Assembly: GCA_023213395.1 (NCBI GenBank)
Contig: CM041465.1
Location: forward strand, 87,427,741 to 87,491,740
DNA from: Cycas panzhihuaensis
Taxonomy: Eukaryota; Cycadophyta
DNA length: 64,000 nucleotides
Direction of reading: 5' to 3'
This document shows positions 1-13,219 of the stretch, in pieces. The notes under the pieces are model-generated. The model made no database searches. It was not told the origin of the DNA and saw nothing but the letters and a program-made list of their open reading frames with translations. Positions within the stretch are counted from its first letter, which is position 1. Every line of letters starts with the position of its first letter. The position numbers were made by a program, and so were the translations under genes.

Positions 1-1093
1 TAAGCATATAACCACATTATAACCGTGTGTTTTGATTTCTCCTTGTGACCCCTTGTTCGACCTGGACTATTGTTTTTGCCTTTGTGATTGTGTCCAAGTA
101 GCACATACGGTGTCTGAGAGAGTTTGCTCTCTCCCTTATTGGGCAAGAATCTCCTTTACCTTGGATTTTTTGTAGAGTTGTATGAGAGGTCATCCTCTCT
201 TACAGGTTACACTTTCTAGTGACCTTATTAGGAACTTGCCAGTTGGGAGGTTGGTGGTATACCATTAGCCTTCTCTCGTATATTACATTTCAATATTCAC
301 TTTAGGGTGGCTCATTTGGTGCGGCCTTATTGAGTTTGTAAGTATTACTTGCCATCTTGTTTGCTTCCTAAGGTGACAAGTGCACCCCTTTGTTTGATCT
401 TGCCTCTTACTTTTGAGGGTAGTCCCTTGTATGCCTTGATATTCTCGAAGTTTACAAGGCCTTCCTCCCTTGGATCCTTATCCCTTGTCTCTTCACCCAT
501 CAAGTATACTTCGATGGTGGAGCAATCCCATCAACTTTGGGTCATTGACCCCTTTGCTACCCAAACACCTGAGTGGTCCTAAAAAGTCAAAGATGCTTAT
601 GCCTTTCCTCCACACCACCCTATTGGAGTATATAGATCTTACCCACCACACAAGCTTGATTCAATTTATCAAAATCCGGTAGGATCCCCTACACATATTA
701 TTGGAACCACCCAAGTGCAGTTTATTATGTCTTCATCTGAGCCATTGGCCTACACATCCTAGTAGGATCTATGACGCGTAGCCATATCATATCTCTAACT
801 TATTCATACCTTGAAGAAGTCCTTCAAGATCATTACCTCATTGAAGGCATGCTTCAATGGGATTTCTTTGGGTTCAACATCTTCTACTCCTAACTTCTCT
901 TGGATCACTCATATGTTTAACGTCATAAGTCTTGGGACAAAGTGTACCTCCATTTGTATCTCAACCCCAACAGGAGGTAGCCATCCAAGTCGCTATGTCG
1001 TCCCTTCAAGCTATAGTTGCAACATCAACCCCTACCTTAACTAATACGAGATTGATCCTACCCTCATAGTTTACCCCACTTGTCCTATCGACT

Positions 1094-2331
1094 TTGGAAC
1101 TTCACTCATCCATCACCCAACCTTTTGGGGTTTGGGCAAACCCTACTATTCCACCTCATTTAATACCCCAACAATTTATTGTTGGGGGTATGGCAAGTCT
1201 TATCCCACAATCTACTCAAATTGTGGTGGGGTGTACTCCTACCCCGCATGTCTTAGTTGGATACATACCCAAAAAGTGGGGGTATGTTGGGCCTCAACCC
1301 TATCACATATACAATGTGAATTTGATTCATCTATATGGGATAGCCCCTCCATTTGGGGGCCTATATGGTCAAAACCCATTTCAACATCCCTCTGTTTATC
1401 CTTCTCCTACACCTTTGAATATGATTTCTATTAAGAAACTCTTGTGTAAAGGGGAATGCCTCACCAAGCCCAAACCACTATTAATGCATGGTAAACACCC
1501 ACTTAGGTCGCTCAAACCCCTCTTACCTACACCTATTTCCCTAGGAACCCTAGGTGTAGAGGAAATATACCTCATGCAGCCAACCCACCTCTAGTTGGGG
1601 GCAATCCTTCAACCCGTTCAACCATATCAAGCCTACCATCAGGGGCCTCGCCTCTATGGTGCTATTGAAGGCCAATGTCCTTATGAATTACAACTTTTAC
1701 CTATGGACTCATAGGCCCAACCTACAACATGCTCGTACGTTGACTATATGAGTAGTTCATTGTCCCTCGACGTGCTTAGGACCAACTTGTCACGCATCCA
1801 CCTCAAGTTCCTAAGTTGTTGGGACAACTCAACAAGATCCTACGAACCATGTTAAAGCTTTTACCATGGCATGTATGGATTACTTACCCTATGATATTAT
1901 GATGAAGTTATTCTTGCACTCCGTCCATAGGGATACTCTTAAATGGTTTTATTGTCAACCCCCACATTCTATTCACACCTTCCAACAACTAGTTGACACT
2001 TTTGTCAACTATTTTGGCGTGCCTAGACCTTTCGAGAGTGGGGGCTAAGACCCTCCTCTCCCTTAAACAAGGTCCTAATGAGCTTAACAAGGATCTTGTT
2101 AGGCACTTCCATGACCTCCTTTATTCTTCTAAGTCCACATTGTCTGAAGAGTTGAAGTGAGATATTTTTATTAATACCCTTCGTCCTAAGGTACATGTGG
2201 AAGTGCATAAAATGGGAGCCACCACATATGAGAGTGTGGTAGGCAAATACCTTGCCTCTGAGTCTATTAAGATCCAGATGATAATCAAGAAGTTCACCAA
2301 ACCAACCTAGAGACATGAAGCTTCTACACAA
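1094..2331 (+). pseudogene. Q gag, broken
   Basis: Structural polyprotein remnant. A Pro/Tyr-rich N-terminal part (1,094-1,594, open) is followed by a capsid-like core. The segment at 1,866-2,048 reads YDIMMKLF, LKWFY and FQQLVDTFVNYF and matches the B and M gag cores nearly residue for residue. A frameshift at about 2,045 moves the frame; the continuation (LLSLKQ, FHDLLYSS, then VHVEV) runs to about 2,310 with at least one stop. Capsid proteins of this group package the element RNA. It is not functional here because of the frameshift and stops. The 1,094-1,594 ORF is the gag N-terminus, not a separate gene. Confidence 0.7.
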
Positions 2332-3060
2332 CCTAAAGGACTAAACTCCATGTTGATATTATCGATAAGATTATAAATTCCCTTACTTGTGTCATTCACT
2401 CATTTGAAAGAACAATTTGGGACCTCAAGCTACAACTTAAGCCACTGAAATGTGTAATTTGTAACTTCAAAGTCAACAAAACCATTGACCTATTCATCAA
2501 ACTACCCAACAACCTTCTCAGCTTAAGGGTAATAAGGGAGATGCTCCCCTTGTTGTGAAGAAGTGGAGTTGGGTCCATTAGAGTTATGCCCATGATGACG
2601 ATCAACATTGTACTCAACACCCAAAGCTTTTACCTCTTTGAGAGCCTTCTACACCTCTAACATTGAGGCCCAACCTTGATCAACAAATCTATAAGGATCC
2701 CTTCCTTCAACATCATGGTGGTTCTAAGTCTTGGGCATCAAAGGTTAAGGGCAAATCCCCATAGACCCAAATTACCACTTTTCAACCAAGTGTTACATAA
2801 TAAGAGCAATATTAGCCTTTGGCAAAGGCCTAATCCACTGAATTGGGAGAAGTTGGTGAACATTATAATGCAAAGGGTAAGCGTATTATTGCCCACCCAT
2901 TGTTACCTGAGTTCACGCAGCTTGGGAAGTTGACACTTCCTCTCTTAACCCTCAACCTATCGAGATCCCTATGCTCCCCAAGGTTATCCTTGTTCATCTT
3001 AGTCGTTACAACATGAGGAGGGTGCTCCCCTAACCTACTTGTAAAGGGAAGCCCTTGTCC

Positions 3061-3950
3061 ATTATCGAGGAGCTTCAGTTTGTCTCTACTAGCATGTCCA
3101 TGATGGATGTTTTATAAAGTTGCCCTGATCAATGACAGTTACTATTGAATGCGTTAGGACCTTGTGAGGTTAGTTCTATTTTTGTTAAACAATCAACTAA
3201 ACCTCTTTTGTGAATTGACCCAGAGGAAGCCCCTTCCTCGAAGAAGATAAAGTGCCAACTCCTCTTCCCCTTCTTTATTAGCATTGAAACTCCTAATTGT
3301 GTCCTATAAAGGACGGTTTTTTATAATAGACCATCTATTAATGCCATGCTTGCCTGCATGCTCAAAGAGTTGGGCATTAATGCCCTTAAGCCTTTTATTG
3401 AGGATATGATGGCTTCTCCAAGGCCCACTCAGGGATGGTCATCATTGCCCTTACCCTTAAGGATAAAATTGTCCCCACTGAGATTATTGTCTTGGATATT
3501 GATGTGGATTAGAACCTCCTTCTAGGGACGCCATGGTTTAACCAAATGGAGGCTATTTGTTCCAATCCTTGGGGACAACTCAAATTTGTTTATAATGGAA
3601 AGATTCATACCATACAACACCATGAGTGGAGCCAATCTAACCCCCAATAACCCATACAAGCCAGTTTTAATAATAAAAAGAACAAGGAAGAATTAGGTTC
3701 TTCGTTCTAGGATGAAAGACCCAAGTTTGACCATGGCCCAACCCTTCTCAAGTTAGACACGATTCACTTTGTACCTATAGGTGTGTGGCACTACATATAT
3801 GTGGGTATCCTTAATGATCATGAGTTTGGTGATGAGGATGCCCTTGTGTAAACCATAAATATATTCAATCATGTTAGGGATACCACTCCCCACCCTTGCA
3901 CAAGACTCCTTGCCTTGACCCTTTCTCATACTTAACCCTGATATTGGTTC
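3061..3950 (+). pseudogene. Q protease region and PR-RT linker, broken
   Basis: Matches the retropepsin part of B (21,770-22,320). Visible pieces are the MSMMDVL motif near 3,090, an active-site remnant NRPSIN near 3,330 (other copies read VDNGSSVN or VDKGSSIN), and the flap-side motif VLDIDVD-stop-NLLLG near 3,490-3,530 followed by WGQLKFVYNG. The acidic linker near 3,820 (ILNDHEFGDEDALV) corresponds to LNDDESDSEDED in B. The catalytic Asp is lost and several stops are present. Homology fades after about 3,950. Confidence 0.6.
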
Positions 3951-4999
3951 TATTGCAGGTGATGGAGTTTATTTTGGGAGATCCTCCCTTTAACTCTCTA
4001 TGGGACATTTTCAATACTCATCATTCACCATCGACATATCTTTTTTAGTCCATTGGGCTCCCACACTAGGATGACTACCTTGAATAATCCCAACAACTCA
4101 TAGATTTGGGCCATGATGCCAACCTTGATTTACTCCTTTCCCTCCCCCAAGTTGGCGATAAATTAGTGTTGGAGCAGAATTATTTATAAAACAATTGGGG
4201 CCTTGTCCAATTACTCAACATTGCTAAGTCCCTAACCATAACACTTCTTACTTTAATAGCAGGTAGTGGCATTGCACCACGACCATTGTCACTTGCACAA
4301 TTACGACACATGATAACATCCTAACAATTTTTAATGCCTGTCACAATGTGAGAGGGTGCATTGGCCTACATGGCAACCAACCCAAGTAGCACACCCTCGA
4401 AATGGCCAATTCCTTAACAAATACTACATTTGATGCCAAGGCACATCACCCCAAATAAAAAAGACATAAATAGAATAATAATCTATAAAAAATTATATAT
4501 TAGGAGATGTAAGTAGCCATGGATCTACATGGCCTCCTTCCCTTTTGGGCATGTCCCTTGTGCAAATTACACTCCATGTTAATGTTGCCATACTATTGGT
4601 ACTTTTATTTTGCTAGTTTTGTAGGGTACTCCTTGTGGCTCTAATATAAAATGTGCATAAATGCACCTATGAAAAATAAAATAAATAAAGAGATATATCC
4701 CATTACAAATGTAAACTTAGTACAACTTTATAAATAAAATCATCTCTGATATGTGATAGAACAAAATGCATGATGATCATTGATTTGTTACACTACTGGC
4801 TATCCATGTGGTACACATATATGTATATCCATATATCTATATATCTAATGTAAACTTAAAATATATTACATTTCCATAACCATAACATAAAACACGTCAA
4901 ACTAATGGGGAGCTCAAGTCAACATCCTATTAATACATATACATCAGCAAAAATGGTGAGGCCATATGTCAAGGGAGCTCGTGGTTATGTGAGGAGATA
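3951..4999. other. No recognised feature
   Basis: About 1 kb of AT-rich sequence between the Q gag-PR remnant and the antisense-gene remnant. It has short TA-rich runs (for example 4,815-4,850) and no coding similarity that I could see. In the intact family this position would hold RT, RNase H and integrase, none of which is visible. Confidence 0.4.
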
Positions 5000-6660
5000 T
5001 ATAATGCTTAATGAACCATCATTCTCTCATCTCACCCTTATGGAACATGTTTACCTCTCCCAAAATAGTACAAAATACCTAGATCATGGATCCCCCTCTC
5101 ATCCTCTCTAGGATTCCCCTTCCTTGGGGGATCCTTTACCCTCCATGCAAGATCGTCTCAATAGGATTACTTGGCTCGCCTCGTCTTGTCTCTGTTGTCT
5201 CTCAGTCGTCCTTTGTGATGGTGTATGTGTACGCAATGATCTAGTTGCTATAATCTCAACCATTCATTGTTAAGAGACACACTCAATCCCCCTCCTTGAT
5301 CAACTAGTCTCTCATTGTTTGTCATGTTATCTATTCAGGTCTGCAGTGTAACTGTTTGTACCTTTACCTTGGGTATTGCTTATATCAGCGTTGCCATTGG
5401 GGTCACTTGGCCTTGAAGTTAGGCAATGGTCATCCTATTTACCCCCCACATCTCGAGGGCCCTCATCAGGGGTGTGAATACTCCTATGTGTGGGCAGGCT
5501 AGTGTCGACAGTCCTGTGCCCTCTATGAAAAGTTGGCCCTCCTTTTACACCCGAGGTAGCAATAAGTCCAACACTGTCTTCATGAAGACACTTGTGAAGC
5601 ACTCCAACTTTGCACCATAATATAAAGAAAAGGATCAATTTGAATATCATGTGAAACCAACATAAACATAAGTATAAATATAAAGCTAAACTTCATCATG
5701 TATGTGAAAGGAAGGGTGTAGGTTGAGAGTATACCCTTGACGTCATCAACACCTCTTACTGTTGCTTGCTTCTCTCCTTCCACGTCTCCAATTAGACACT
5801 TCTTTAGCCCTTGCTCTGGTGCAAATCGCTCTACAACTATTGGAACCTCCTTTGTTGCCTCGATCTATTGTGGGGGCATTACTATGCCCCTACATTTAAC
5901 ATTTGCAAGCTCTTATTCATCTAAGTCCTAGTAGACCCTCGTGTAAGAGTCCCGTATAAACCTTTATACTGTGAGATCATCAAACGAGCTAGCATAAATA
6001 CCCTGATTGGTCCCATGCCCCTAAACCTAGCAAGCCACCTATGGATCAGTGGGTCATCGATTGCTATAGGTTGTTGCCCTCTGTGGGGGTGCCCTCCCAT
6101 GCAGTAATTAAAAAATCAATGCTACATAAGGGAGTAGTATAGGAGCCCACTTAAGCCAGCCTCCCTGACCTTATCTAGTTGCCATGTCAAATTATAGTGA
6201 ATCAAGTTGGCTTAGTTAAGCCTTTTCCTAACCTTACATCATGACATGCAATCAAACCAACCTCCAAGGAATATTGAGTAAATGTGTCACATCATTACTC
6301 AAAATAAGATTACACATACTATGAGCTTCCACACTTGCGGAACTTGTGTGTGATCTTAAGTGCGTAGGAAGGTTATTCCCTTGCTAATCCCACTATTTGT
6401 CGTCATAGAAATATATGGCTACTGTTGTATACACCTCGTCATTGTTGGGCAAGGCTCCCAGCTCTGACATTGCCCTTATATACGGTACTCCTAATATCCG
6501 TTGAATATCTCCATCACCTATTTGAGGCAAGTGAAATACTTGCCTTGCTTGGTCCTAATGGGACACGATATCCACCAATAATAGTTGGTATGACAATATT
6601 GCTGTGAGTTGACCAACTGATATAATTCGTAATGCCTCAGAGTTTACTACATTGTGGCTC
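5000..6660 (-). pseudogene. Remnant of antisense plant-mobile-domain-like gene
   Basis: Two stretches match the antisense gene of B in order. Bases 5,460-5,510 (GTGTGAATACTCCTATGTG) resemble 27,165-27,205, the last exon. Bases 6,415-6,530 (ATGGCTACTGTTGTATACAC through the TCCTAATATC stretch) resemble 28,925-29,030, the core domain. The part between is Ser/Pro-rich on the plus strand, as in B. This implies a heavily mutated antisense gene in a plus-oriented element, probably the continuation of Q after loss of pol. No intact frame remains. Confidence 0.5.
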
Positions 6661-6813
6661 CTATTCCTGTGGTCAGGCAAAACATGGTTGGTCTAATATA
6701 CTCCCTGCTAGTCACGACCAACATCACTTGCAAGTCACCATAACATTAGTTAGATATCAAATCACTTATAAACATACTCAAAACTAAACTCCAATTTGGA
6801 ATTTACTTTATTT

Positions 6814-7175
6814 TGTTGGGTAATGTCAAACCTATGATTATTAAATTATTGTAATTATCCATTTGATGTGTACTAAGGGGTCATAGTGCATACACTTCTT
6901 AATGTTGTAGGTCATTGGTTAACTAAGTGGTTCCTAATGTGGGATTAGATAGGCATTGAGTGGTGTGTTATAAATATGTATTAGTTTATCATAATATAAT
7001 TTGGAAGCGATTATTTCTTACAAGCATATTGTGTTATGTGTTTGTCCATGTTTATTCTTTATTTATTCACTTATATAGCGCAATAATTCATAGTCTTGAT
7101 CTTAGGCATGTATATTTCTTTATATTTTGTAGTAGTGATGTTATATAGTCTTGGACCTATTATATATTTCTAATA
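6814..7175 (+). mobile_element. Ty1/copia-type LTR
   Basis: A 362-bp segment begins TGTTGGG and ends TTCTAATA (expected ...AACA). It contains a TATA-like TATAAATAT at about 6,967 and is followed after two bases by a decayed initiator-tRNA-Met primer site. This start-end-primer combination is typical of plant copia LTRs. No second LTR was found downstream, and the only copia-like coding fragment is 6 kb away at 13.2 kb. Confidence 0.55.
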
Positions 7176-7177
7176 AG

Positions 7178-7189
7178 TGGTATTAGAGT
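7178..7189 (+). promoter_or_regulatory. Primer-binding site, tRNA-iMet type, decayed
   Basis: TGGTATTAGAGT differs from the standard TGGTATCAGAGC by two C-to-T changes. It sits two bases after the LTR end, the usual place for minus-strand priming in copia elements. Confidence 0.55.
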
Positions 7190-8148
7190 TAGGTTTATCA
7201 TAACTTGATTTGACCCCAGTTAGGTTGTAAGATAATGAGTGTGTCCACATCTTAATGTTTTGATTTAGAACTTATTTACATATGTCTGTTTGTGACTAAT
7301 AAAGAGCGTAGTTTGTTTGTCAGGTGAAGATTTATTGTAGGTTGTGATATTTTCGAACCATGGTTTTGCAGAGTCTGTGTGAGTATGTTGGGGCATGAGC
7401 ATTGAAATCTAACCAAAAGCGTAGGTATTGCAGTTATTTTGAATTCCATAAAGGTTTGATGTTGTTTTATTCATTTTTAGACTATTACATGCATATCTTA
7501 CTAATATACATGTAAGTGTTGTATGCGAGATTGAGAATGGGGCTTTTGAAGTAGGCTTGGCTGCCATGGTAAAGCCAGTGATATGTTAGATAGGCTATTA
7601 TTTTCTCTGCCACGTGATGAAGTGATCATGATTGAGGATGGGGGTTTTGCGGCATAAGTTGCTGTAGTAGATGGTTTGCCCATGAGAGAACACTAGCGTG
7701 TTGGGTCTATAAGATGCAAAACTTGTTGATCTCTTAAGAACCTAACCATGGTCAATGGCATTTATTGCTTGTTCACTTGGGTCCCCCATATCCAGACACC
7801 CTTGAGCACCTTCATGAGCACTTTCAATTCCTTTTTTATACTATTGTACCATTTTTTTACATTATTATTGATCAACTTTTGGTGAGTGGCCCCTTTTTAA
7901 GCCACTTTTACTCTGGCCCATTGTGTTCCCTATCCCATTCAATTTTTTACAATAGAACACAGTCATTCCATTGTAAAAATTAGGACAGGACACCTTGGTC
8001 TCATTACCGTTTTCTCCATGGGCTAGACCCTGTACCGTTGAAAAACAATCGTAACTAGGTGGCCTGTCATATTCTATTTTTTACATTGAGGTGACATCGC
8101 TATGTTGTAAACTTCTTATTGTCAAAAGCTAGAGGCAGACTTAATTAA
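7190..8148. other. No recognised feature
   Basis: AT-rich sequence with only short, unconvincing frames. It may include internal copia sequence after the primer site, and the decayed continuation of the XBAT-like pseudogene on the minus strand, but I could not align either. Confidence 0.35.
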
Positions 8149-8569
8149 TAAGGGGCACTAGGTACAAAGTTTGCAACCACAAGTATGATGCATCTTGTAT
8201 GATCATTTACTACTGCAAAATATAAGGTTGTCCTACCACTGAGGTAATCTGCTCATATGTCATTTTCTTTCAACAGAAGAAGAGTTTGCATGATCTCCCA
8301 GTGTCCATATCAACAAGTTTATAGCAAGTTATCTAGCCACGGTGATTCCTAGAATTCACATCGACTACATGCTCGAGCAATAAGCACACAATCTCATTGT
8401 GCCATTTAGTAACTGTAAATTGAAGAGGCAAAGTAAGCCCACCAAAGGTCGAATACTATACTAAACAAGTATTGAAATCTAATAATGTGTGAGTGTTAAC
8501 CAAATCCCAATCTCTCACAATAGAGACCAGGTGTTCCCCATAAGTAAAGCATCCAAACAAATTACCCAT
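8149..8569 (-). pseudogene. XBAT32/33-like ankyrin E3 ubiquitin ligase, N-terminal fragment
   Basis: Reverse-strand translation from an ATG at 8,569 begins MGNLFGC and continues with [33 protein letters not shown] and VDVNSRN. After a one-base shift it reads [32 protein letters not shown] and [11 protein letters not shown]. This is the ankyrin-repeat N-terminus of the plant XB3/XBAT RING E3 ligase family (XBAT32/33 type), with the repeats in correct order; these proteins attach ubiquitin to target proteins. At least three in-frame stops and one frameshift make it a pseudogene. The later ankyrin repeats and the RING domain were not found. Whether it is a processed copy or a gene fragment cannot be told: similarity stops at 8,149, possibly an exon end. 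Confidence 0.8.
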
Positions 8570-11500
8570 TCCCAAAAATAGCCTTAACCTTGGCCTCTTG
8601 ACCTCTATCCATTGTAATAACCTTACACAATTTCTTTAGCTCAACGATAACCCTTAGATGTAGTGTTGTATTGCCTCCTTTCCTTGATTCCCTTTTTATA
8701 AAAGATCATTGAACCCATGCAGACTGCCCAATGACTTAAGTGTACCTACAAAATCAAAAGGAGAGCTCCCCCTTCTGGTTTTTCCATTCCTCTTCTTCTA
8801 GCTCCTTGACACTTTGTCCATTTCATGGCACCAACTCCACTGCTCCCCTCTTAATTTCCTCTCCCCTTCCGTTCATTTCATTTACTCCACATTCAAGCAT
8901 GCTATTAGACCTCCAAAAAAAAGCCTTTAAAAATAACTCACTCAGCGTACATCTCTCTTTTGACATTGTTTATCTTAACATAATGTTTTATCAACCATTC
9001 TTGACCCATAATCATTCCAAACAATGCCAAAGGGAGGATGTAGACTCCTTGCATAAACCTAACCAAATTCCAATTCTTTTATGATTTATTCAACTTCCCT
9101 CATTTTATCATTGACCACCTACATAATTGAATACTCTATATGCTTCTCCACCTTTAATAAACTAATATAACCTATATTAGAGGATAAAGAGCTATGGCTA
9201 TTCTCTGTTAATAAAGATAAATATAGATTTAGGGAGGATTTTATTATGTATATGATTTATGATGGATTTTTGTTCCACTATCTCTTTATGCAACTATATA
9301 TATAAACATTATTTGTAGCTCAAACATGCTTAATAATCCATTACCTATATTTAGTTGTTATCAGTCAATCCATTTCAACCATATTTCATACATCAGTTAA
9401 TTGCTAATGATCATTATTTATTCTTTAATTCATCAACATGTAAATATCAGTAGGCTATGATAAGACATATTAGGCATATAATTATTGGAATCATATAATG
9501 CATCAATACTAGTTATTATTACTAAACCATACCCTTATTTTTAAAACAATATACTTAAAATAATTATATTATGGGAATATTACAAAGTAAAGGGGTATAG
9601 ATCTTTGACAGATGAATTATAACCATAATCATAATGACAACCATAATATCTATAACCTAGCATTCAAATTTCAATAAGAGGTTTCATAAATTTTAAATGT
9701 AAAGAATAAGAAAAAGGGTTAGAGATATTGCATACTAGTTATTTAATCATAACTTTATGAAACCTTTTTTGAGCTATTATAGCTAGTTCTAATTTCGAAA
9801 TAAATTTTAGAGCCATATAATAAATTGCATATTTGTAAATTACACATCTTGCCAAATAATATTTTTGAAATAAGTTCCAATTGAAGTCTACAATTCAATG
9901 TAATTAGTTGGCGTAAAGAACTTTGATAGTGGTTTATATAATTAGGAATGATGTATTATTGTGCTTATAATTGACGATTTTCAATCTCTACACTTCTAGA
10001 GTTTACATTTAGATGACATTATAGCCTAAAACATAGTCGTAGGTTTAGAGCATGGCAACTAGCACAAGTCTTTTAAAACATGGACAAGAAAAACAAAAAC
10101 ATGCTCCAGTTATCAAATGAGTTTCCAATAGAAGGATGATCAATACAGGTGATTGGGTGCCATTTGATTGGCAATTATGTTAAGGATTCATCATAACAGA
10201 TGTAGATTGGAACAGAGAAAACACCCTTACTAGGGATTGATCAGGGTCAAATTAGGGGCTAATAATGATCACAAATCTAGGACAAACAAGTTAAGAGCAT
10301 TGAGCAAAAATAGTTTAGAACACCATTACTATGTACGGACTAGAAGGAGTTGAGGATTAAGAACAAGATAAAGTCATTGAGCAGGGATCCAAATAGTCAA
10401 TTTAATAAATAAGTGACTAGTATATATAACATAATGCTAGTCAATAAGGTAAATGGACAAATGACGACTTGGCAATGGGATGATTATTAAGATGTATTTC
10501 TTTCATTATAAAAAATGAATCCTACAACTATACATTTGTCACATAACAATTTGCAACTTTCATGATGAAACATTACAGGGTAATAGTTTACTCCGTGTGA
10601 AGTAAGAATATGAATAGTGAAATTCAATGACTATTCATGACAAGGTGGCATGTGTACTTACCAAAAAGAAAAGGAAAGATTTAGAGAGCAACTAATTTAA
10701 TCATTATATATAGAATCAATATCACATTATTTTTTATATTAAATAAAGTTTAATGGAGTACCTAGGATTGCTCTAGTTACTGAAGATCCCTTCTTCCTTA
10801 CATCTTTCTCTCAAAATAATTCTCCATTCTCTAATATTTCTTGTAAGTTAATAGGTGTCTAACTCTCAAATATGAAGGGGGAGAATAATGACACAAAGGA
10901 GAATGATAAAGAAGGGGAATATTAGTGATTTATTCCCAAAATCTAAATTATTTCATTGAACAAGGAAAATATTTATGCATTGATTAAGGGGCTTGGGTTT
11001 GTTTGATTCATTGAAAAAAGAACGAACAAGACCACTCAACCCCCAATTAAAAAAACTTGATTAGAGTTTAAAATATACATTTATACTTAATATACATGAC
11101 CCCATCAAAATGAAGCGTTAAATATATTATATAATGATAACAAAAAGGGGGAAAAGAATAGCCCTTAGAACTTAAGACATCTAACATAACCCCAAGAATA
11201 ACCACTACATCAATATTAGATATTTTTAATAAAATGCATGAGCTAAAATTTCAATGGATTTATTTGATGTAGGCTGAAAAATGCTTGGAAACCCAAACAT
11301 TGATTGATTTGGCTTAAGATCACTAATTTATAGCACTTATAACAAACTTGACATCCGTTAGCCACTGATTCATAAGCATGTGTAATGAAGACTAAATGAG
11401 CATGAAGAAACCCATGTAAATTAATAATTATTCTTTAATGAAGAATATAGGTATTAATATTGGTAATTGATTACCCTTTGTACAAAAGAGGGAGCCTTAT

Positions 11501-13199
11501 TTGTATGAGAAATTGGCATAACCCTTTATAATTGTCTCTATTAACCCTTCAATAATATCATTAATCCTATTGATAATGTAATATTTATCATCGTGCAGAT
11601 TATTAATCCTAGTGCACCTTTAAACATGGTGTTAAGTGCATACATATGATGCTTGCTATCATAAATTAAACTCCATGTTAACCTATTTTAAGGACTAGTC
11701 TTACTTATTTACGATATTAAGATATGAGATACACTACAAGTGCACAACAATAGTAAATAAGTGCCATGATTGATAAAGTAATGTATATTTCATTAATAAA
11801 GTGTAATGCTTATAATACACTTTACGTTAGATTAACCAGTGAGAGGATTAGTTACTCGGATTAGTTACTCTACATAACTTCCCTAACTCCTTGATTCTCT
11901 CCATAAATCGAGAAGTGAATAAATGCTCTTTGAAAAAATTCAAACTATGTGTTTGAAGGGTGATTGTAGTGGAGACTTTGGAGGAGCTTTGGGCATGTGT
12001 TATAGGTGATATAATAAAAATTATTATTTCATCCATTTTATTGCAATCAAATCATTCTCATTTACTCCTACTTTAATTTACAATGCAGTCCTAGTTTCTC
12101 TAACATGGCATTATAGTAAGAGATTTGTTTAGTAGATTTTATTTCCATTTCTTGTAATGAAACAGATTCTTGAGGCATTATAGCTACAGTCTAGTGTATT
12201 TCTTGTAAATTTTTATAGATGATTTACAAACCCATAGTTTCTCAAAGAATAAATTAGATGTTTTTGATGGTTGGGTGATTTTGAGACATGAGGGCTTTTT
12301 TGAACTCGATGTTTTTGCAGAAGTCAGTGGAATTGTTCTAAACTCGTCTAATATCAATTTTAAAGTAAGTACTATTTCAAAAACAATATTTTTTACCCTC
12401 ATTTTGATTTTGGAAACTAAAAAAGGAGGGTGGTTTCAAAACTAAATTTCAACTCATTTTTTCTCCATCTGTAATCAATGTTCCTCTTGTTTGAGGCAAC
12501 AATTGTATAGATCATGTTTATAAATCCCATAAATAATTGTTTATTTGTTAATTATCATCTCTATTTGACTCTCGTGAGAACATCAACCTCCACGACCGCG
12601 CACGAGTTTTTTATGGTTAAAAAATTTTATTTTTTAATAAAATTAACTTTTTAATAAATATTTCTATATTCTATAGTTTATGACTTTAGAATAATGAAAT
12701 TAAGTTTTTTTTCATAAAGTTAGGGGCTTGAACCTTTATTTTTTTGTCTCACGGTTATATTGTGAAAGCAACTTTATGTCTAAAAGGTGCTAATCACTAT
12801 ATCTTTGATGTTTGACCTTTGTTTTTAAAATTCAAGTTGTAGTAATCATATTTTGAGCTATTATTTCATAAATTGAGCTTAGATTTGTAAGCAAACCTTG
12901 CAACCTCTGAGTATTCATATAAAATCATACTTGTGATTATGATTTTATTGCGTTTTTTTCCCCATTATATTGAGTGTAAATATAGCCTGTGACATTCTAT
13001 CTAAGTCACAAAAGCTAAATGGTAAAAATTAAGTAAAAATGAATGAAAATTATTGAAGGCAAAGAATTGAAGCTTATTTAGATAGCTCCTCAAGCTGTAA
13101 TGACTATTGGAACGACTATTGGTACATCCTTTATGGATTCAACAATAACATCCAAAGATGTGGAAGACAAGGAGGATAAAGATTGAGAAGCACTCACAA
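8570..13199. other. AT-rich stretch, no gene recognised
   Basis: About 4.6 kb of low-GC sequence with short frames of 60-115 codons that look like chance. The first few hundred bases above 8,569 may be the former 5' untranslated region of the XBAT-like copy. I found no retroelement domain, tRNA, hairpin array or long tandem repeat. The frames at 11,848-12,036 and 12,184-12,402 (minus strand) match nothing I know. Confidence 0.4.
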
Positions 13200-13219
13200 T
13201 TATTAGTTTGTTTGTTGTA

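Larger units (their letters stand above)
1..3950 (+). mobile_element. Tat-like Ty3/gypsy remnant Q (LTR tail?, gag, PR)
   Basis: Badly decayed 5' part of the same family as element B. Landmarks run collinear with B: the 420-530 stretch resembles 19,150-19,240 just upstream of the B gag start, the proline-rich gag segment near 1,340-1,420 resembles 20,020-20,090, the capsid region follows, then the protease region. A weak primer-site-like stretch near 250 would make bases 1-250 the tail of a 5' LTR, but this is uncertain. Recognisable similarity ends near 3,950. No RT, RNase H or integrase follows, so the element is internally deleted or broken here. Confidence 0.7.

Noticed and set aside
1094-1594. 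166-codon ORF as a stand-alone gene
   Set aside because: Collinear with the proline-rich N-terminal gag of B, so part of a gag remnant.
4800-4850. TATATA-rich run as a satellite or origin
   Set aside because: Short, not a regular tandem array.
8740-9084. 114-codon plus-strand ORF
   Set aside because: Antisense to the possible 5' leader of the XBAT-like copy; low-complexity Ser/Phe/Leu and no known domain.
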